Source: Jatrophihabitans sp. GAS493
GTDB taxonomy: Bacteria; Actinomycetota; Actinomycetes; Mycobacteriales; Jatrophihabitantaceae
Reading direction: 5' to 3'
Assembly: GCF_900230215.1 (NCBI RefSeq)
Contig: NZ_LT907982.1
Location: forward strand, 4,573,568-4,637,567
Length of the DNA stretch: 64,000 nucleotides
The stretch's first letter is position 1. Each line of letters starts with the position of its first letter. Position numbers and translations under genes: made by a program. Positions 1 to 12,000 of the stretch are shown here, in pieces. Under the pieces are notes generated by a model. That model saw only the letters and a list, made by a program, of their open reading frames with translations. It had not been told where the DNA came from and ran no database searches.

Positions 1-3000
1 TCGTGGTCGGCTGACCACCCAGGCCCACGAAGGCGGGTGAGTAGGGCGGCCGGATCCGGAGAGGAGAGGTAGTGCTCGTACACCGGTTTTAGGAGAGGGG
101 TGAGGGTGAGCTGGGCGTGGTCGAGGGCGGGGGTGACGGTCATCAGCTGGTCAGCGGCCCAGGCCCGGATCGCGCCGACTCTGGAGCGGTCGATGCCGTG
201 AGCGTCGAGGAACTGCGGGGTGAGCAGCCTGGTAATCGCCTGGTCCCACTCGTAGCCTTCCACCACGGAGAGGTATACAGCCAGTTCGTCACCGGCCAGG
301 ACGGTACGGGTCGGGGTGAACCCCGACGCTGGTTCGCCGAGGACGGTTAGGCGGTGATCGATCGCGTGGGGGTAGCCGGCGAGCACCTCGATCTCCTCCG
401 CGGTGACCCGTTGCGACGGGTGGTTCTTAATCCACGGCCCGTTCGGGTCACGCCGATCAGGCATACGAATCTGTACCGATCCATCCGGCCACGCCGACAC
501 CAGCACGGTGTCGCCCTCGCTCACGTCACCGTCGCCCAACCCAAAGACCCGCGTCCCGACCACCACACTCACACCCGCAGCCCCAAGACGCTCCACAGTC
601 ACTGGGACACTCACCGCCCCGACCAATGGCAGCCCACTAGCCTTGAGCGAGCCGCCACCCATCATCGCCGGGTCCGGGCCCACATTTGGGCCATCACCCA
701 CCTCCGCATCACCCACCTCAGCATCACCCACCACAGTGACGTCACCGACGGCCGCAGGCCGACCTTCGGACAACGCCGGCGACAGCTGGTCAATGACCTC
801 TGGGTGCCCCCGCAGCACCTCGATGAAGTCCACCCGCGCCTGTGACAGCACCCGCCACGCGGCGTCGGACGCACTGCGCACCGATACAACACCGGACGCG
901 GAAACGGACAACATCACCGCGTCACCGTGCTCATAGACCAAGCCGAGCTCCGTGAGAGGGACGCTTCGCGACTTCCCGCCGGCAGAGAACGTGACCCGAA
1001 GCTTCTTGCCGTACTTGGTGGTCAGCTGAGTCACGTTCACGGCAAGTGACACGCTGTTGGCGGGCGCCAGCGAGTAGTCATTCATTGCCAGACGAGATTT
1101 CGCGAGCTGGGTAAGGGAACGGCGCCCAAGGAGATTACGTAAGGCCGCAATGGCCATACTTGAGTAGGAGACCCGAGTTGCTGACGCCGACCAGGGTGTC
1201 TTGGCTCCAGGTGCGCTGAAGAACCTGACAGCGCCCGCGTCGGGGCCATCGGCGGTGACCTCGACCAGTATCAGCACGCCGGCGAACGCCGCTCCGAAAG
1301 TCGGCTCTCGCGAGCCGGAGGACGAGCCGGCCTGGAACTGAGCGTCCGAATCGAGGGTGTGCTCGAACACGACGTGACTGCGATCGCGGCGCGGCTGCTC
1401 AGCGGCCTCTCCTACCTGAACGGTCGCCAGCTTGGGCACGGTTACCTCGCCCGCCGGGTCGAGACGGACCTCCCGGGCGCGAATCGGTCGCACCGGTCGG
1501 TTGCGATACGGTCGGTTCTGCCCGTCGGGTGCCGTCGGCTGGAAAGCCGCGGCGGGGGTAGGGTCGTGGACTCCCTGGCCGTTCTTGATGGAATCTCGCG
1601 CAGCGTCGTCCAAGTAGTCCGGTGTGCTGTCGGATACGAATACGCGCCCATTGGCGTCCCGGGCGACGATGCGGACAGCGGTTCGGCCTGGAAAGTTGGT
1701 GACGAAGACATGCCCGGACTTCGGCCCATCCCGGCCACCCGGCGCTGCCCGAGAGCGGCTATCGCCCAGAAAATAGACAGCAGTCGTCCCAATGAGCCGA
1801 ATCGGTTGGGCCATCGTCTGACCGCCAGCGGGCCCTAGCCGGGGATCGCTTTCGGCAAGTCGTTGTCCCGCGTATCGTTCTGCCTCCTGCTTGACCTTGT
1901 TCCGCTCAGCGGGGCTCAGCGAAGGGGCTTTCAGGTGCGGAGTGTTCAGCGGATCCTGCAGGTCGAGCGACCAGGTGGGCGTAGCGTCGCGGTCGTAGAG
2001 ACGGGTCTCGCCAGTGGCCACGGAGACCCACAGCCAGACCCTTCCCGATACATTGTCCAGTGCCGAGAAGGAGACGGAGTGGCCAGCACCGACACTGACG
2101 TCCCGCTCCTTACTGACGGGTCGTGGTATCAGGTAGTGCTCGGCGCTGTCGATCGGGGCCAGTCGGTCACCGAAGCGCGCGCCGGATGGGACCACCACAC
2201 CATCCACCATCCACCGGCCGCCACCGATGTCGCGAGTTCGCGCGGCAGTGAGTTGACCCTGGGTACGCCCCGACACCTTGTCGATGCCGGCGAGGGTGCC
2301 GCCTACGCCGTCACGAAACCATTTCAGCTGGATGTCGGGATGCGTCAATTTTCGGCTGGTCGACCACGGTGTTGTCGCGAGTTCAAGCCTTGGGTTGACA
2401 TTGAGCTCGCGGATTCGGATATGCGCCTCGCCAGGTGTCATGGTTACCGCAACGTAGTCGCCGGGCTGACGGTCGGCGAAGTTGAAGTGCTGCTCGTATG
2501 CCTTCTCCTCAGGCCTCATGCCGATTCTCATCGCGGCGCCAACCCCGCTACTTCTGGTCAGGCGGACGACAGCGGTGTACGCGTTTTCGGGAGCGATGTC
2601 GCGATCGGAGCGGATCGCCTCGCGCAGGCGATATAGCTCGGCCAACCCGCCTGCCTTGACGGTCCCGTCTTCCGCAACATCCGTAGTGAGTGCGGTGATC
2701 GTGGCCGGGTCGATCGGGTGATCCAGCGGAATCGTCCAGATCGGCTCGATGCCCTGGTCGACACCGTTGAAGATGATGATTCCGTGGGTCTCTGGGTCGA
2801 TCTTGGCGCGGACGCGTTTGCCCTCCCAGCCGGGCTTGCCGAACAACTGAGCAAAGCGGCGCCGCCCCGGCAGATGGATCCACCCACGCTCACGGATCGT
2901 GAGTTCGATGGTGGGATGGGCGTCGTTCAATGCGATGGGGCTCGGCGTCGTGTTCAACGGTCGGTGTGCGGTGGCCAGTGAGTCAGGCACCGACCAGGCA

Positions 3001-6000
3001 GCCTGAAAGCGACGACCGCCCCGGTCGAGGATGTGCACAGTTGGGGCACCGGGCAGATCTAGGTTCTCGTCCACGATCAGGAGTTCGTTCTCGTCGATAT
3101 CGAAGACATAGGTATTGATCCCGAGAACGCGTGCGGCCCGCGTGATGAATAAGACGTCGGCGACCACGTCCTCGCCGTCCGCGCGAATCGCTGCGGACGG
3201 GTCGATGATCTCGTGATCACCCACCCTCACGCTCGTCGTGGTGGCAGCGGCGGCGACGTGTTCACGGAGACCGGTGGCGATGGCTGCGCGGGTTCCGTCT
3301 CCCGTCAGCACTCCTCGTGCCTGCAGCCAGTGCACATTCAGGAGGTCAGCGAACACGCTGGCCGGATCTGCGGGCCCCTCGTGGTTATGCGTGACATATC
3401 GGCTACCGCCGCCTGGAGTCAGATCCGCAGTGGTCGCCTCAACCGGAACGCTGTTCAGCGGACTGCGGTCGATCACATCACTGTGGGTTGTCAGCCAGGT
3501 CTTCTCTTCGTCATTGAGGGTGCTGGTCTTGACGATGTCGCTGCCCTTGAAATCGGTAACGGGCGTGCCGTCACTAGTGAGGAATCGGATGCTCACCGTG
3601 TCCTCACCCGCACGGAGGCTCACGGCCGCCGCGTCCCACGCCAGGTCAGTCACCGGCCGGAGGTTCAGCGGGCGATTGCCGGCACCAAGACGCAGTGTCT
3701 TGGTATTAGGCCGCGGCAGTATCAGGGTGTGCGCGCCAGGCAAAGCCAGGCTGTCATCGGTGAGGGCCCGGTCCCGCAGCGACTCGACGCGGCGGTCGAC
3801 CAGCCAGATTGACCAGAGCGGTTCGCCGTTGCCCCACGCCCCCATTCTCGGGTCGTGAGGGTCGCCGGTGCTGTAGCCGACGACACTGCCGTCGGGACGG
3901 GTCTGCAACTGAAGCCCGCTGATCTGCGAATCGCTGATTCGCACTGTTTGTTGCCCGTCGATGGTCACGGGCAGACCAGTCGATATGTCGGTGAGCACGC
4001 CCTCCGAGTCCGGCTTCGCGTAGACGGTGGGATGCTCGCTGGTCGACAACATCGGCGTGAAATCGGCCGATGCTGCTTTCGGTCTGACCGGTGCAGTGAC
4101 GTGGTTGCCGATCGCGTTCACGTCACGGCGCAGGAAATCGACCTGCCGGGAGCCGACGCCCTGCGTAGGAACCCACGTGGAGGCCCCGATCAAGTCAGTG
4201 TCGCCGACGGTCGCCTTACGCGCCTGGGTGGTTCCGTCTGCGGCGTCCACTGCCAGTATCACCGTGTCACCCACGCTGAACCGACCGTCGCCGACCGTAC
4301 CGATCCGCACCGTGTCCAGGCCGCCGTCGATTCCGAAGCCCATACTGAGGTCCAAGACGAGGTCTGGACCGTCGGCGCGTACTGTCCGGGCCACGCTCAG
4401 ATGCCCGCTCGGTGTCCAGGACTCGTCGCCGGAGTCAAGCCGGTTCTGTGCGAGTTCGATCGCTTCGATACGCGCCCGTCGACCTCTGACATCAACGAGA
4501 TCAGCATCCGAGACCCGGACATTCACCGATGGGACCGCCCACAGCGGGATTCCGGTCGCCGGGTCGTCGTGCTCACTGAACACCACCACCATCCGCTCAG
4601 CCGACATCAACTGCAGCCGTACCGAGGAGTGGCTGAACTCCCGGCCGAGCAGGATGCGCCCCTGTACGCCAGGGTCACCGAGGCGACGACCCACCGCAAC
4701 ATATCCGTCGTGATCGACGGTCGCGTTGATCACCGGACCCATATGTGGGTCCAAACGCACCGCCTCCTCATGAGCCCCAGTTGGCCTGCTCGCGCCCGCC
4801 ACTGCCGGGGAAGACTCCGGGTTGGCACCAGCAATAACCTCGTGGCCGTGCCCGGCGCCGCGGCCACGTCCCGGGACGCGTCGCCCAGCGCTAGCACGAG
4901 TCGCTCCGGCGCCCCTACCCCGTCGAGCGCGCTCGCTCGTACCATCCCGGCCACCACCGTTCGGGCGGTCTGCGCTACTGGCGTTGTCAGCGAGGTGTCG
5001 GAATCCGATGACAGTGGGGACGTGGTTTGCCCATGTTTTCCAGGCGTGTTCGGCGGCGGCTTCTCCGTTCACCGATATGTTCGGGTCAAAGGTGGCGACG
5101 TCGACTGGGAGGATCGGTCCAACCAGTTCGGGTGTTGGGTCATCGCCGTTCTCGGGTAGTGCGCGGGCCCAGTTGCTAGGTATGTCGGCGGCGGGCAGGA
5201 CGTGGCCGGTGTCGGTGGTCCTGGTCCCGGCGGCGAGGCCCTGTAGCTGCTGAGGGCCTTTGACGGTGAAGGCCCAGACCTTTCCTTCGGGCGCGGCGGC
5301 GACCCGATCCAGCAATCTTGCTACGGGTTTCGTCAGGGGGGCGGTCTCGCACGCCAGTAGCACCACCGGCCGGGAAGCACGCGGGTCAGCTCTCTGCACC
5401 AGCGCGACGATCTCGTCAGTGCCTAAGACGGTGTCGCCGTCCAGACGGATTCCGCCGCGAGTGCCGATACCGACGATCGTGAACTCATCGGCGCCCATAT
5501 CTACGCGAGCCCGGGTGTAGACCCGAGCTAGATCGGTCAGAGACTGGTCATGGTTGGCGCCGACGACGAGAGTGCGCCCACCGTCGACCAGTCGTAGGCC
5601 GCCGCTGCGGATCAGAGCGCGGAAGCGCTCGGCGGTTATCTTCAGCGGCGGGCGCCGCTCGGCCACCGAGCCACCATGTGAACGGGCTGCGCCCCTTGGC
5701 TCATCCTTTCCTACCCGGCGGCGTTTCGGTGCGGGTGCCGCGGAAGAAGTACCGGCTGGTCGATGGCCGGGTTGTGGTGCGGATGGTCCGCCCGCGACCA
5801 GCGGGTTGGCGTCTACTGTCAGGGTAGCGACAGCGGTTGTGTCGGCTAGCCAAGCTGCATAGTGCTTGGTGTTGTCGGCGACGATCCGGATGTGGTGGTG
5901 TCCGTGACCGTTGAGGATGCTGACGTCTGAGTTGGTGGCGGAGATGTCGAAGGTGTCGATGCGCAGGTCGAGCAGATACGCGGCCAGCGCCGGCAGGACG

Positions 6001-9000
6001 ATCGCATGATCCTGAGTCCACCCTCCACTGCTTAGCTTTGCAGGCAGTGCGATCGGATCGGGGTGCGTGAGGTAGTGCTCGTAGACCGCTTTGAGTACGT
6101 TCCCACGGGGGTCGATGCGCAGTTCGTCGATGGCCCGCATCAGCGGCAGAAAACGTTGGCTCAGTGCGGCACGGAGAGCGGACTGGCCACCGGCGACGAT
6201 GTCGATGCCGTGGGCGAAGAGGAACTCGACAGTAAGGGCACGGGTCATCGCCTCGTCCCACCGGAACGTTCGCCGACCTGTCCGGTATACGTCCAGTACC
6301 GTACCAGCGAAATCCATCCGGGTCGCGTGCGCCCGTTGCGGCCGAGCGGCGAGCGCGGGGGGGCGTCGCAGGTCGATGGCACCCTCGCGGGTGGCGGACA
6401 GTACCTCGACTCGGTTCGGCTCGACTCGCGCAGCGGACCGGTCGATCCGCCAGAGCCCGTACGGGTTCGCGGGGTTAGGCGTGCGGACTTCGATCGTGCC
6501 GTCACCGTGCACCGACATCAACCCAGCGCGACCCACGGCCGCATGGATCATGTCCACGAACACACCGTCAATAAGCGCACCAACACCAACACCGACGCCG
6601 GTGGGACCGGCGGCTTCAGCGGTGACTGGGAAGCTGACCGCCCCCAGCGGCGCCAACACCCGCACCGCCGTAGCCCCGGTCACCTCGGCTAGGGCGACGT
6701 CGGCAGCGGCAGCGGCGGCGACGGCGTCGAACCCCCGAGCCCCGGTGGCCAATAGGCCCACCCCCGACGGGAACACCGCAGCACGGCGACTGCGTTCGAG
6801 GATCTCTTTGGCGGCATGGGTCATCTGCACTGCGGTCGAGTTCGCCGCGGCCGCAGCCAACGTGATGTCCCTGGTACCGGGGCCGGACCAGTACGGTCGG
6901 CCGGTGGCAGGGTTATCGTCGGCACTGAAATAGGTGACCGCGCCGTTGTCGTTCGGTTCGCCATGATGGACGGGTTCGCTGATATTGACTTGCACCCGTA
7001 TCACGGTGTGGGCGAACGCCGGGCCGAAGGAGTCCGTCGCAACGCCCGCCGGGTTGACGAACCGGCCGTGCTCGTCCAGGGTTTGCTCGAACACGAGATG
7101 CTTGCCGTCACCCACCGGCGACTCAACCCCGGACGCGGTCTTTACTACACTCAACATCGGCAAGATCGCCGGCGGATGCGGGATGCGTTTAGGCCGGTCC
7201 GGTGCGGTTTTGGTCAAGTCGGCGCCACCGGTGCGGTCGATCCGATCCGGGTGGGTCGCGATCCGTCGGCGCTGCTCAAAACTCTCGCCGACCACCGGGT
7301 CGGTGGCGACGAAGGATCTCCCGCCGTCATCGCGTCCCACGAGACGGATAGTGGTCTGGTCAGGAAAGGTCGTTACTGACACGACGCCTGTCCCCTGAGG
7401 GTCGCTCCCTCCGGGTGCCGGTCGCAATGGATCGTCGTCGGTAAGGGAGAAGCGCCCAACCCCGTCGACGGTGACCACCGGCCGCATAACCGTCCAGCCT
7501 CCGTTAGGAGCAAATCGCGGATCATTCAATGCTGCCTGGTGCCCAATGCCGCCTCCGACCCTGTCGATGGCCGCCAAGGACAACAGGTACCCCTTCCGTA
7601 TCCAGGTCTGTTGCCCCACCGGATCGCTCAAGTGATCGTGCGACCTCCACGCAGCAGAGACTCCCGTCACCACACCCGCGTCGTCCTCTTGCACGTCTAG
7701 CCCCGTGAAAGTGACCACCGAGCTGCCCGGGGCCACGCTCACCACCACGTACTGCCCGACCTCGCGCCCTGGGAAGGAATACCTCTGAATACGGCCGCTT
7801 TGACCGCCAAGACCGATCCGAGGTGGATCGTCGCGCTCACCGTCGAGACGGGCGACGGCGGTGTAGGCACCTGGCGGCGACAGCACTCGGTCAGCAACGA
7901 GTAACTCGCGGATACCCATTGGCCGCAAGTCGACCTTCTGTAGCTCAGCGAGTAGGTGTGCGGTGATCGGACGATCCAATGGCACCGTCCAGACCGGATC
8001 GTGCCCCTGGTCGATGCCGTTGAACACCACCACACCGTGCGTTGCCGGATTGACCTGCAACCGCACCCTCTTTCCTACCCAACTCTCGGGCACATCCAGC
8101 TGGGCGAACCCTTGGACCGCGAGTATGTGGATCCAGCCACGCTTGCCGATCGTGACCTCGATGGTCGGGTGGACCTTCGAGAGATGCACCAGTCCAGCCG
8201 ACGCGCCTGTCGGCCGCTGACCACCAACCGAATCCGTCGTGGTCGCTGCCGAATCCACCTCACTGCGGTCGATCACATCGTCGTGGTCGATCAACCATTC
8301 TCTCTGCTCAGCATTGAAGGTGCTTGATTTGACGATCTCGGTGCCGTCAGCTCCCGTCACGATCTGGCCGGCATCGTCGCCGAGTCGGAAGCGGATGGTG
8401 ACAGTTGATTGCCCGAACGGAAGCGTGACGATGGCGAAGTCCCAGGCCTCTGCATCGACCACGAATCGATGCCGTGGCCCACCCGGCGCCGTCAACGTCA
8501 GATGGGAATCGTCACCAACCCTCGGGATTATGAGGGTGTGAGCCCCGGGTCGAGCCAGCGTGTCATCGAATGGGGCTCGTTCCTTTAAGGCCGCCAGACG
8601 GTTGTCGACCAGCCACATCGACCAGTGGGGATCATCGTTGGCCCAGCGGTTCCTGCTATAGCCGACGACGCTGCCGTCCGGGCGATTCTGGATCTCAAGG
8701 AGAAATGCCTTCGGCCCAAACGGCACGGATTCGGACCGGTCGCGCACGTGAACTCTGCCGTCTGCGCCGGAGACCTCCTCATAGATCGGGTAACGTGCAA
8801 TATCCGCCGTCGGGATGACACGAGTCGATGCTTTGGTTGGTTTGGAATTCGTGGCTGCGGCCCGGTTCGCGATGGCGCTTCCGTTTCCTCGCAGGAAACT
8901 GACCTCGCGTTGTCCGACGGCAGCAGCCTTCTGCCAGGTCGCAACGTCATCAAGGCGGCGGACTTGGGCGACCCCCGTGGTGACCTCCACCGCCAGTAGG

Positions 9001-12000
9001 GCCTCGTCGCCAGCCCGAAAGGATCCAGCGACGCCACCGGTTTCGTCGTGCTGGACCGACCCGATCCGCACCGGGCTTTCGCCCAGGTTCACGACCAGCT
9101 CGTCCCCGCGTGTCCGTACTATCCTGGCGATAGCCAGATGCCCGAACGGGATTACCTCATCATCATCATCGTCGAGCTGGGACCGGGCCATGGCCGCCAC
9201 GCGATCATCCCGCACCTGATGTCGTGTGTCTGCGATCATCGTGGCCGTCACCCTGATATTGCCTGAGGGATGTGACCACTCCGGCAAGCCGCTGCTATCG
9301 ACGCGGTCGCGAGCACTGAACAACGTGATCGTATTGTCGGCCGAATTTAGCTGGAGGCGCATCGGCATCCTCGCGAACGGTTTTCCCACTTGGAGACGGC
9401 CGACGACGTCTTCGTCGCCGAAGCGATGGCCGAAGACCAGTACCCCGTTGCCGTCCGTTGCCGCAGTAATGACAGGGTTCGTCTCGCGATCAGGGTGGAT
9501 CGACAGCGTCTGGTCGTGCGCACCATCCGGTCCACCAATAGGCCGGGTCGTGCCACCCATCTGAACGCCACCGACCGATTGGTGTGAGGATGGTCCGATC
9601 GTGGTCGCCGCCGACGCGGCCTCGCCGGACCGGTTGACGACGTCACGGTGGGTGGTCAGCCATACCTTCTGGTCCTCATTGAAGGTGCTCCGTTTGACAA
9701 GCTCGCGGCGATCCGCGCCGATCACGGGTACCTCTGCGCCGTCGCCCGTCCGAAAGCGGACCGTGGCCTGCAACGTGTTCACTGGAAGTGTCACCAAGGC
9801 AAAATCCCAGCCGCCCACAGGAATGTCCATCAGCTGGAGTCCGCGTTGCTCGGCGCCGGGCGCGGCCAACGTCAACCTGCGACCATCACCGACCCTGCTG
9901 ATGATGAGGGTATGGGCTCCGAGTGGAGCGAGTGTGTTGTCGGTGGAGGCCTGCGTCAGCAACGTCTGAAGGCGGTTGTCGATCAGCCACATCGACCAGT
10001 GCGGGTCGCCGTTGGCCCAGCCGTCTTCGCTGTAGCCGACGACGCTGCCGTCCGGACGTGTCTGAGCCCGAACCGGTCGGTTCGCCCGTCCCAATGGTAT
10101 CGGGGTCGGGTAGCCAGGAACCTTGAGCGCGCCGCCGGAGTCGGTGACCAGCGACTGAATCGGGTGGTGCTGGCCGTCCAGCATCGGGATGACATGGGTG
10201 GATGCCTTCGGCGGTCGGGACGGCACCGTCGCTGGACGGTTCGCGATGGCATCTGGGCGCTCACTCAAGAATTTGACGACCTGCTGTCCCACACCGGCGC
10301 CTGGGTACCAGACCGCACCTTCATCGATGCGGCGAACCTGGGTGGTTCCCCGGGCAGTGTGCACCGCCAGCAGCACGATGTCGCCAGCCCCAGGACGGTC
10401 ACCCGCGTCGACCGTTTGACCGTCGTTGACCCGTCCGATCCGCACTGTGTGGCCACCCAGATCCACCACGAGCTCGTCCCCTCGTGTTCGGACGACCCGG
10501 GCGATAGCCCGGTGCCCGATCGGGGTAACCGTGTCATCGTTATCCGCGAAGCGTGATCGGGCCATGCCCGCCTCGAAATCGTCTCGTACTCGGTTCCGAT
10601 CCCGGGCCAGAGCAAAGTCCATCTGCGTGGCCCGAATTCCAACCGCTGAGCGCGACCACTCCGGTAGACCGCTTCCGTCGGTGCGATCGTTGAGGCTGAA
10701 CAGGGTAATCGTCTTAGCCCCCGCGTTCAACTGCACCCGCACCGGCGTCCTCGCGAAGTGCGCACCCAGCTCAACCCGCCCGACGACTCGATGATCGCCT
10801 CGGGAAGCGGTTCCGTAGTGCAGCGTGCCGTTGGCGTCCGTCGTAGCGACAATGACCGGGTTTCTTGATACATCAGGCTTCATCGCCATGGTTCGCTCGT
10901 GGGCGCCATCCGGCCTTCGCGGCGCTTCCGCACCGTCTCTCGTACCCACTCTCGCACTGGACTCGCCCCCCGTGTTCAGCACGGTGTTGTTGCTGCGGCT
11001 GGGGTTGTTGGCGGGGTCGGCGAGGTGTCGGAGTCCGGTGGTGGTGTGGATGTGGGGGGCCCAGGTGTTCCAGTTGTGGTCGGCGGTGGGGTGTCCGTGG
11101 GTGGTTTTTCGGGGGTTGTGGGTGGTGATGTGGGTGGGGAGGAGGGGGCCGAGGGTGTCGGTTCGTGGGGTGCGGAGGGTGCGGTGGACGGCGCGGTTCC
11201 AGGTGCCGGGTTCGGCGACGGTCCCAATCCCGATCCCGGTGGGGGTAGTGGTGGGTGTGGTGGTGGGGGTGGTGGTGGGGAGGAGGTGTCCGGTGGGGGT
11301 GGTGTGGAGGGTGGCGGCGAGGCCTTGGAGTTGTTCGGGGCCTTCGCCGGTGAAGGCCCAGACTTGGCCGTGGGGGGCGGCGGTGGTGCGGCGTAGGGAT
11401 TGGGTGAGGGGTTCGGCCAGGTGCGCGGTGTCGCAGGCCAGTAGCACGATCGGGAGGGTGGTGGGGTTGATGTGGGTGATCAACGCGGCGAGGTGGGGTG
11501 CGGTGAGGATGGTGTCGTTGTCCAGTCGGATCCCGCCGTGGGCGCCGATACCGACGACGGTGAACTCCTCAGCGCCCATCCGGGTCCGGTCCTCGGTGTG
11601 CGCGTCGGCCACCTCGATCAGGGACGGGTCGTGCCTGGCCCCGACGACCAGGGTCCGCCCACCCCCGACGATTTGTAGGTCACCGCTTTGCAACAACCCA
11701 CGGATACCGGCCCGCACCGACGCCGTATCCCCGACCAACACCCCCGCCCGCCCCGACCCCACATGACCCGGATTGATATGCCCCGGATTGTGGGGTGAGG
11801 GCCCCGCATGACCCGGCCCAGCATGACCCGACCCCACATGACCCGGCCCCGCATGACCTGGCCCAGCATGTCCCGGCCCCGCATGTCCCGGCCCAGCATG
11901 TCCCGGCCCAGCATGACCCGGGTTGTGGGGTGCGGGGTTGGTGTGGGGTGGTGGTGCGTCTGACCGCGGGGTCGTCGTCAGTGGTGGGCCTGCTGGTGGT

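Noticed and set aside
3855-5159. 434-codon plus-strand open frame (and similar ones at 9648-10556 and 10825-11766)
   Set aside because: They are antisense shadows of giant gene L, whose minus frame is open throughout and shows repeated conserved domains; the plus frames have Arg/Ser-rich non-protein-like composition.
9120-9190. Short CATCATCATCATC run as a microsatellite or regulatory repeat
   Set aside because: It is in-frame coding (acidic Asp stretch) inside giant gene L, matching a similar acidic run in the neighbouring beta unit.
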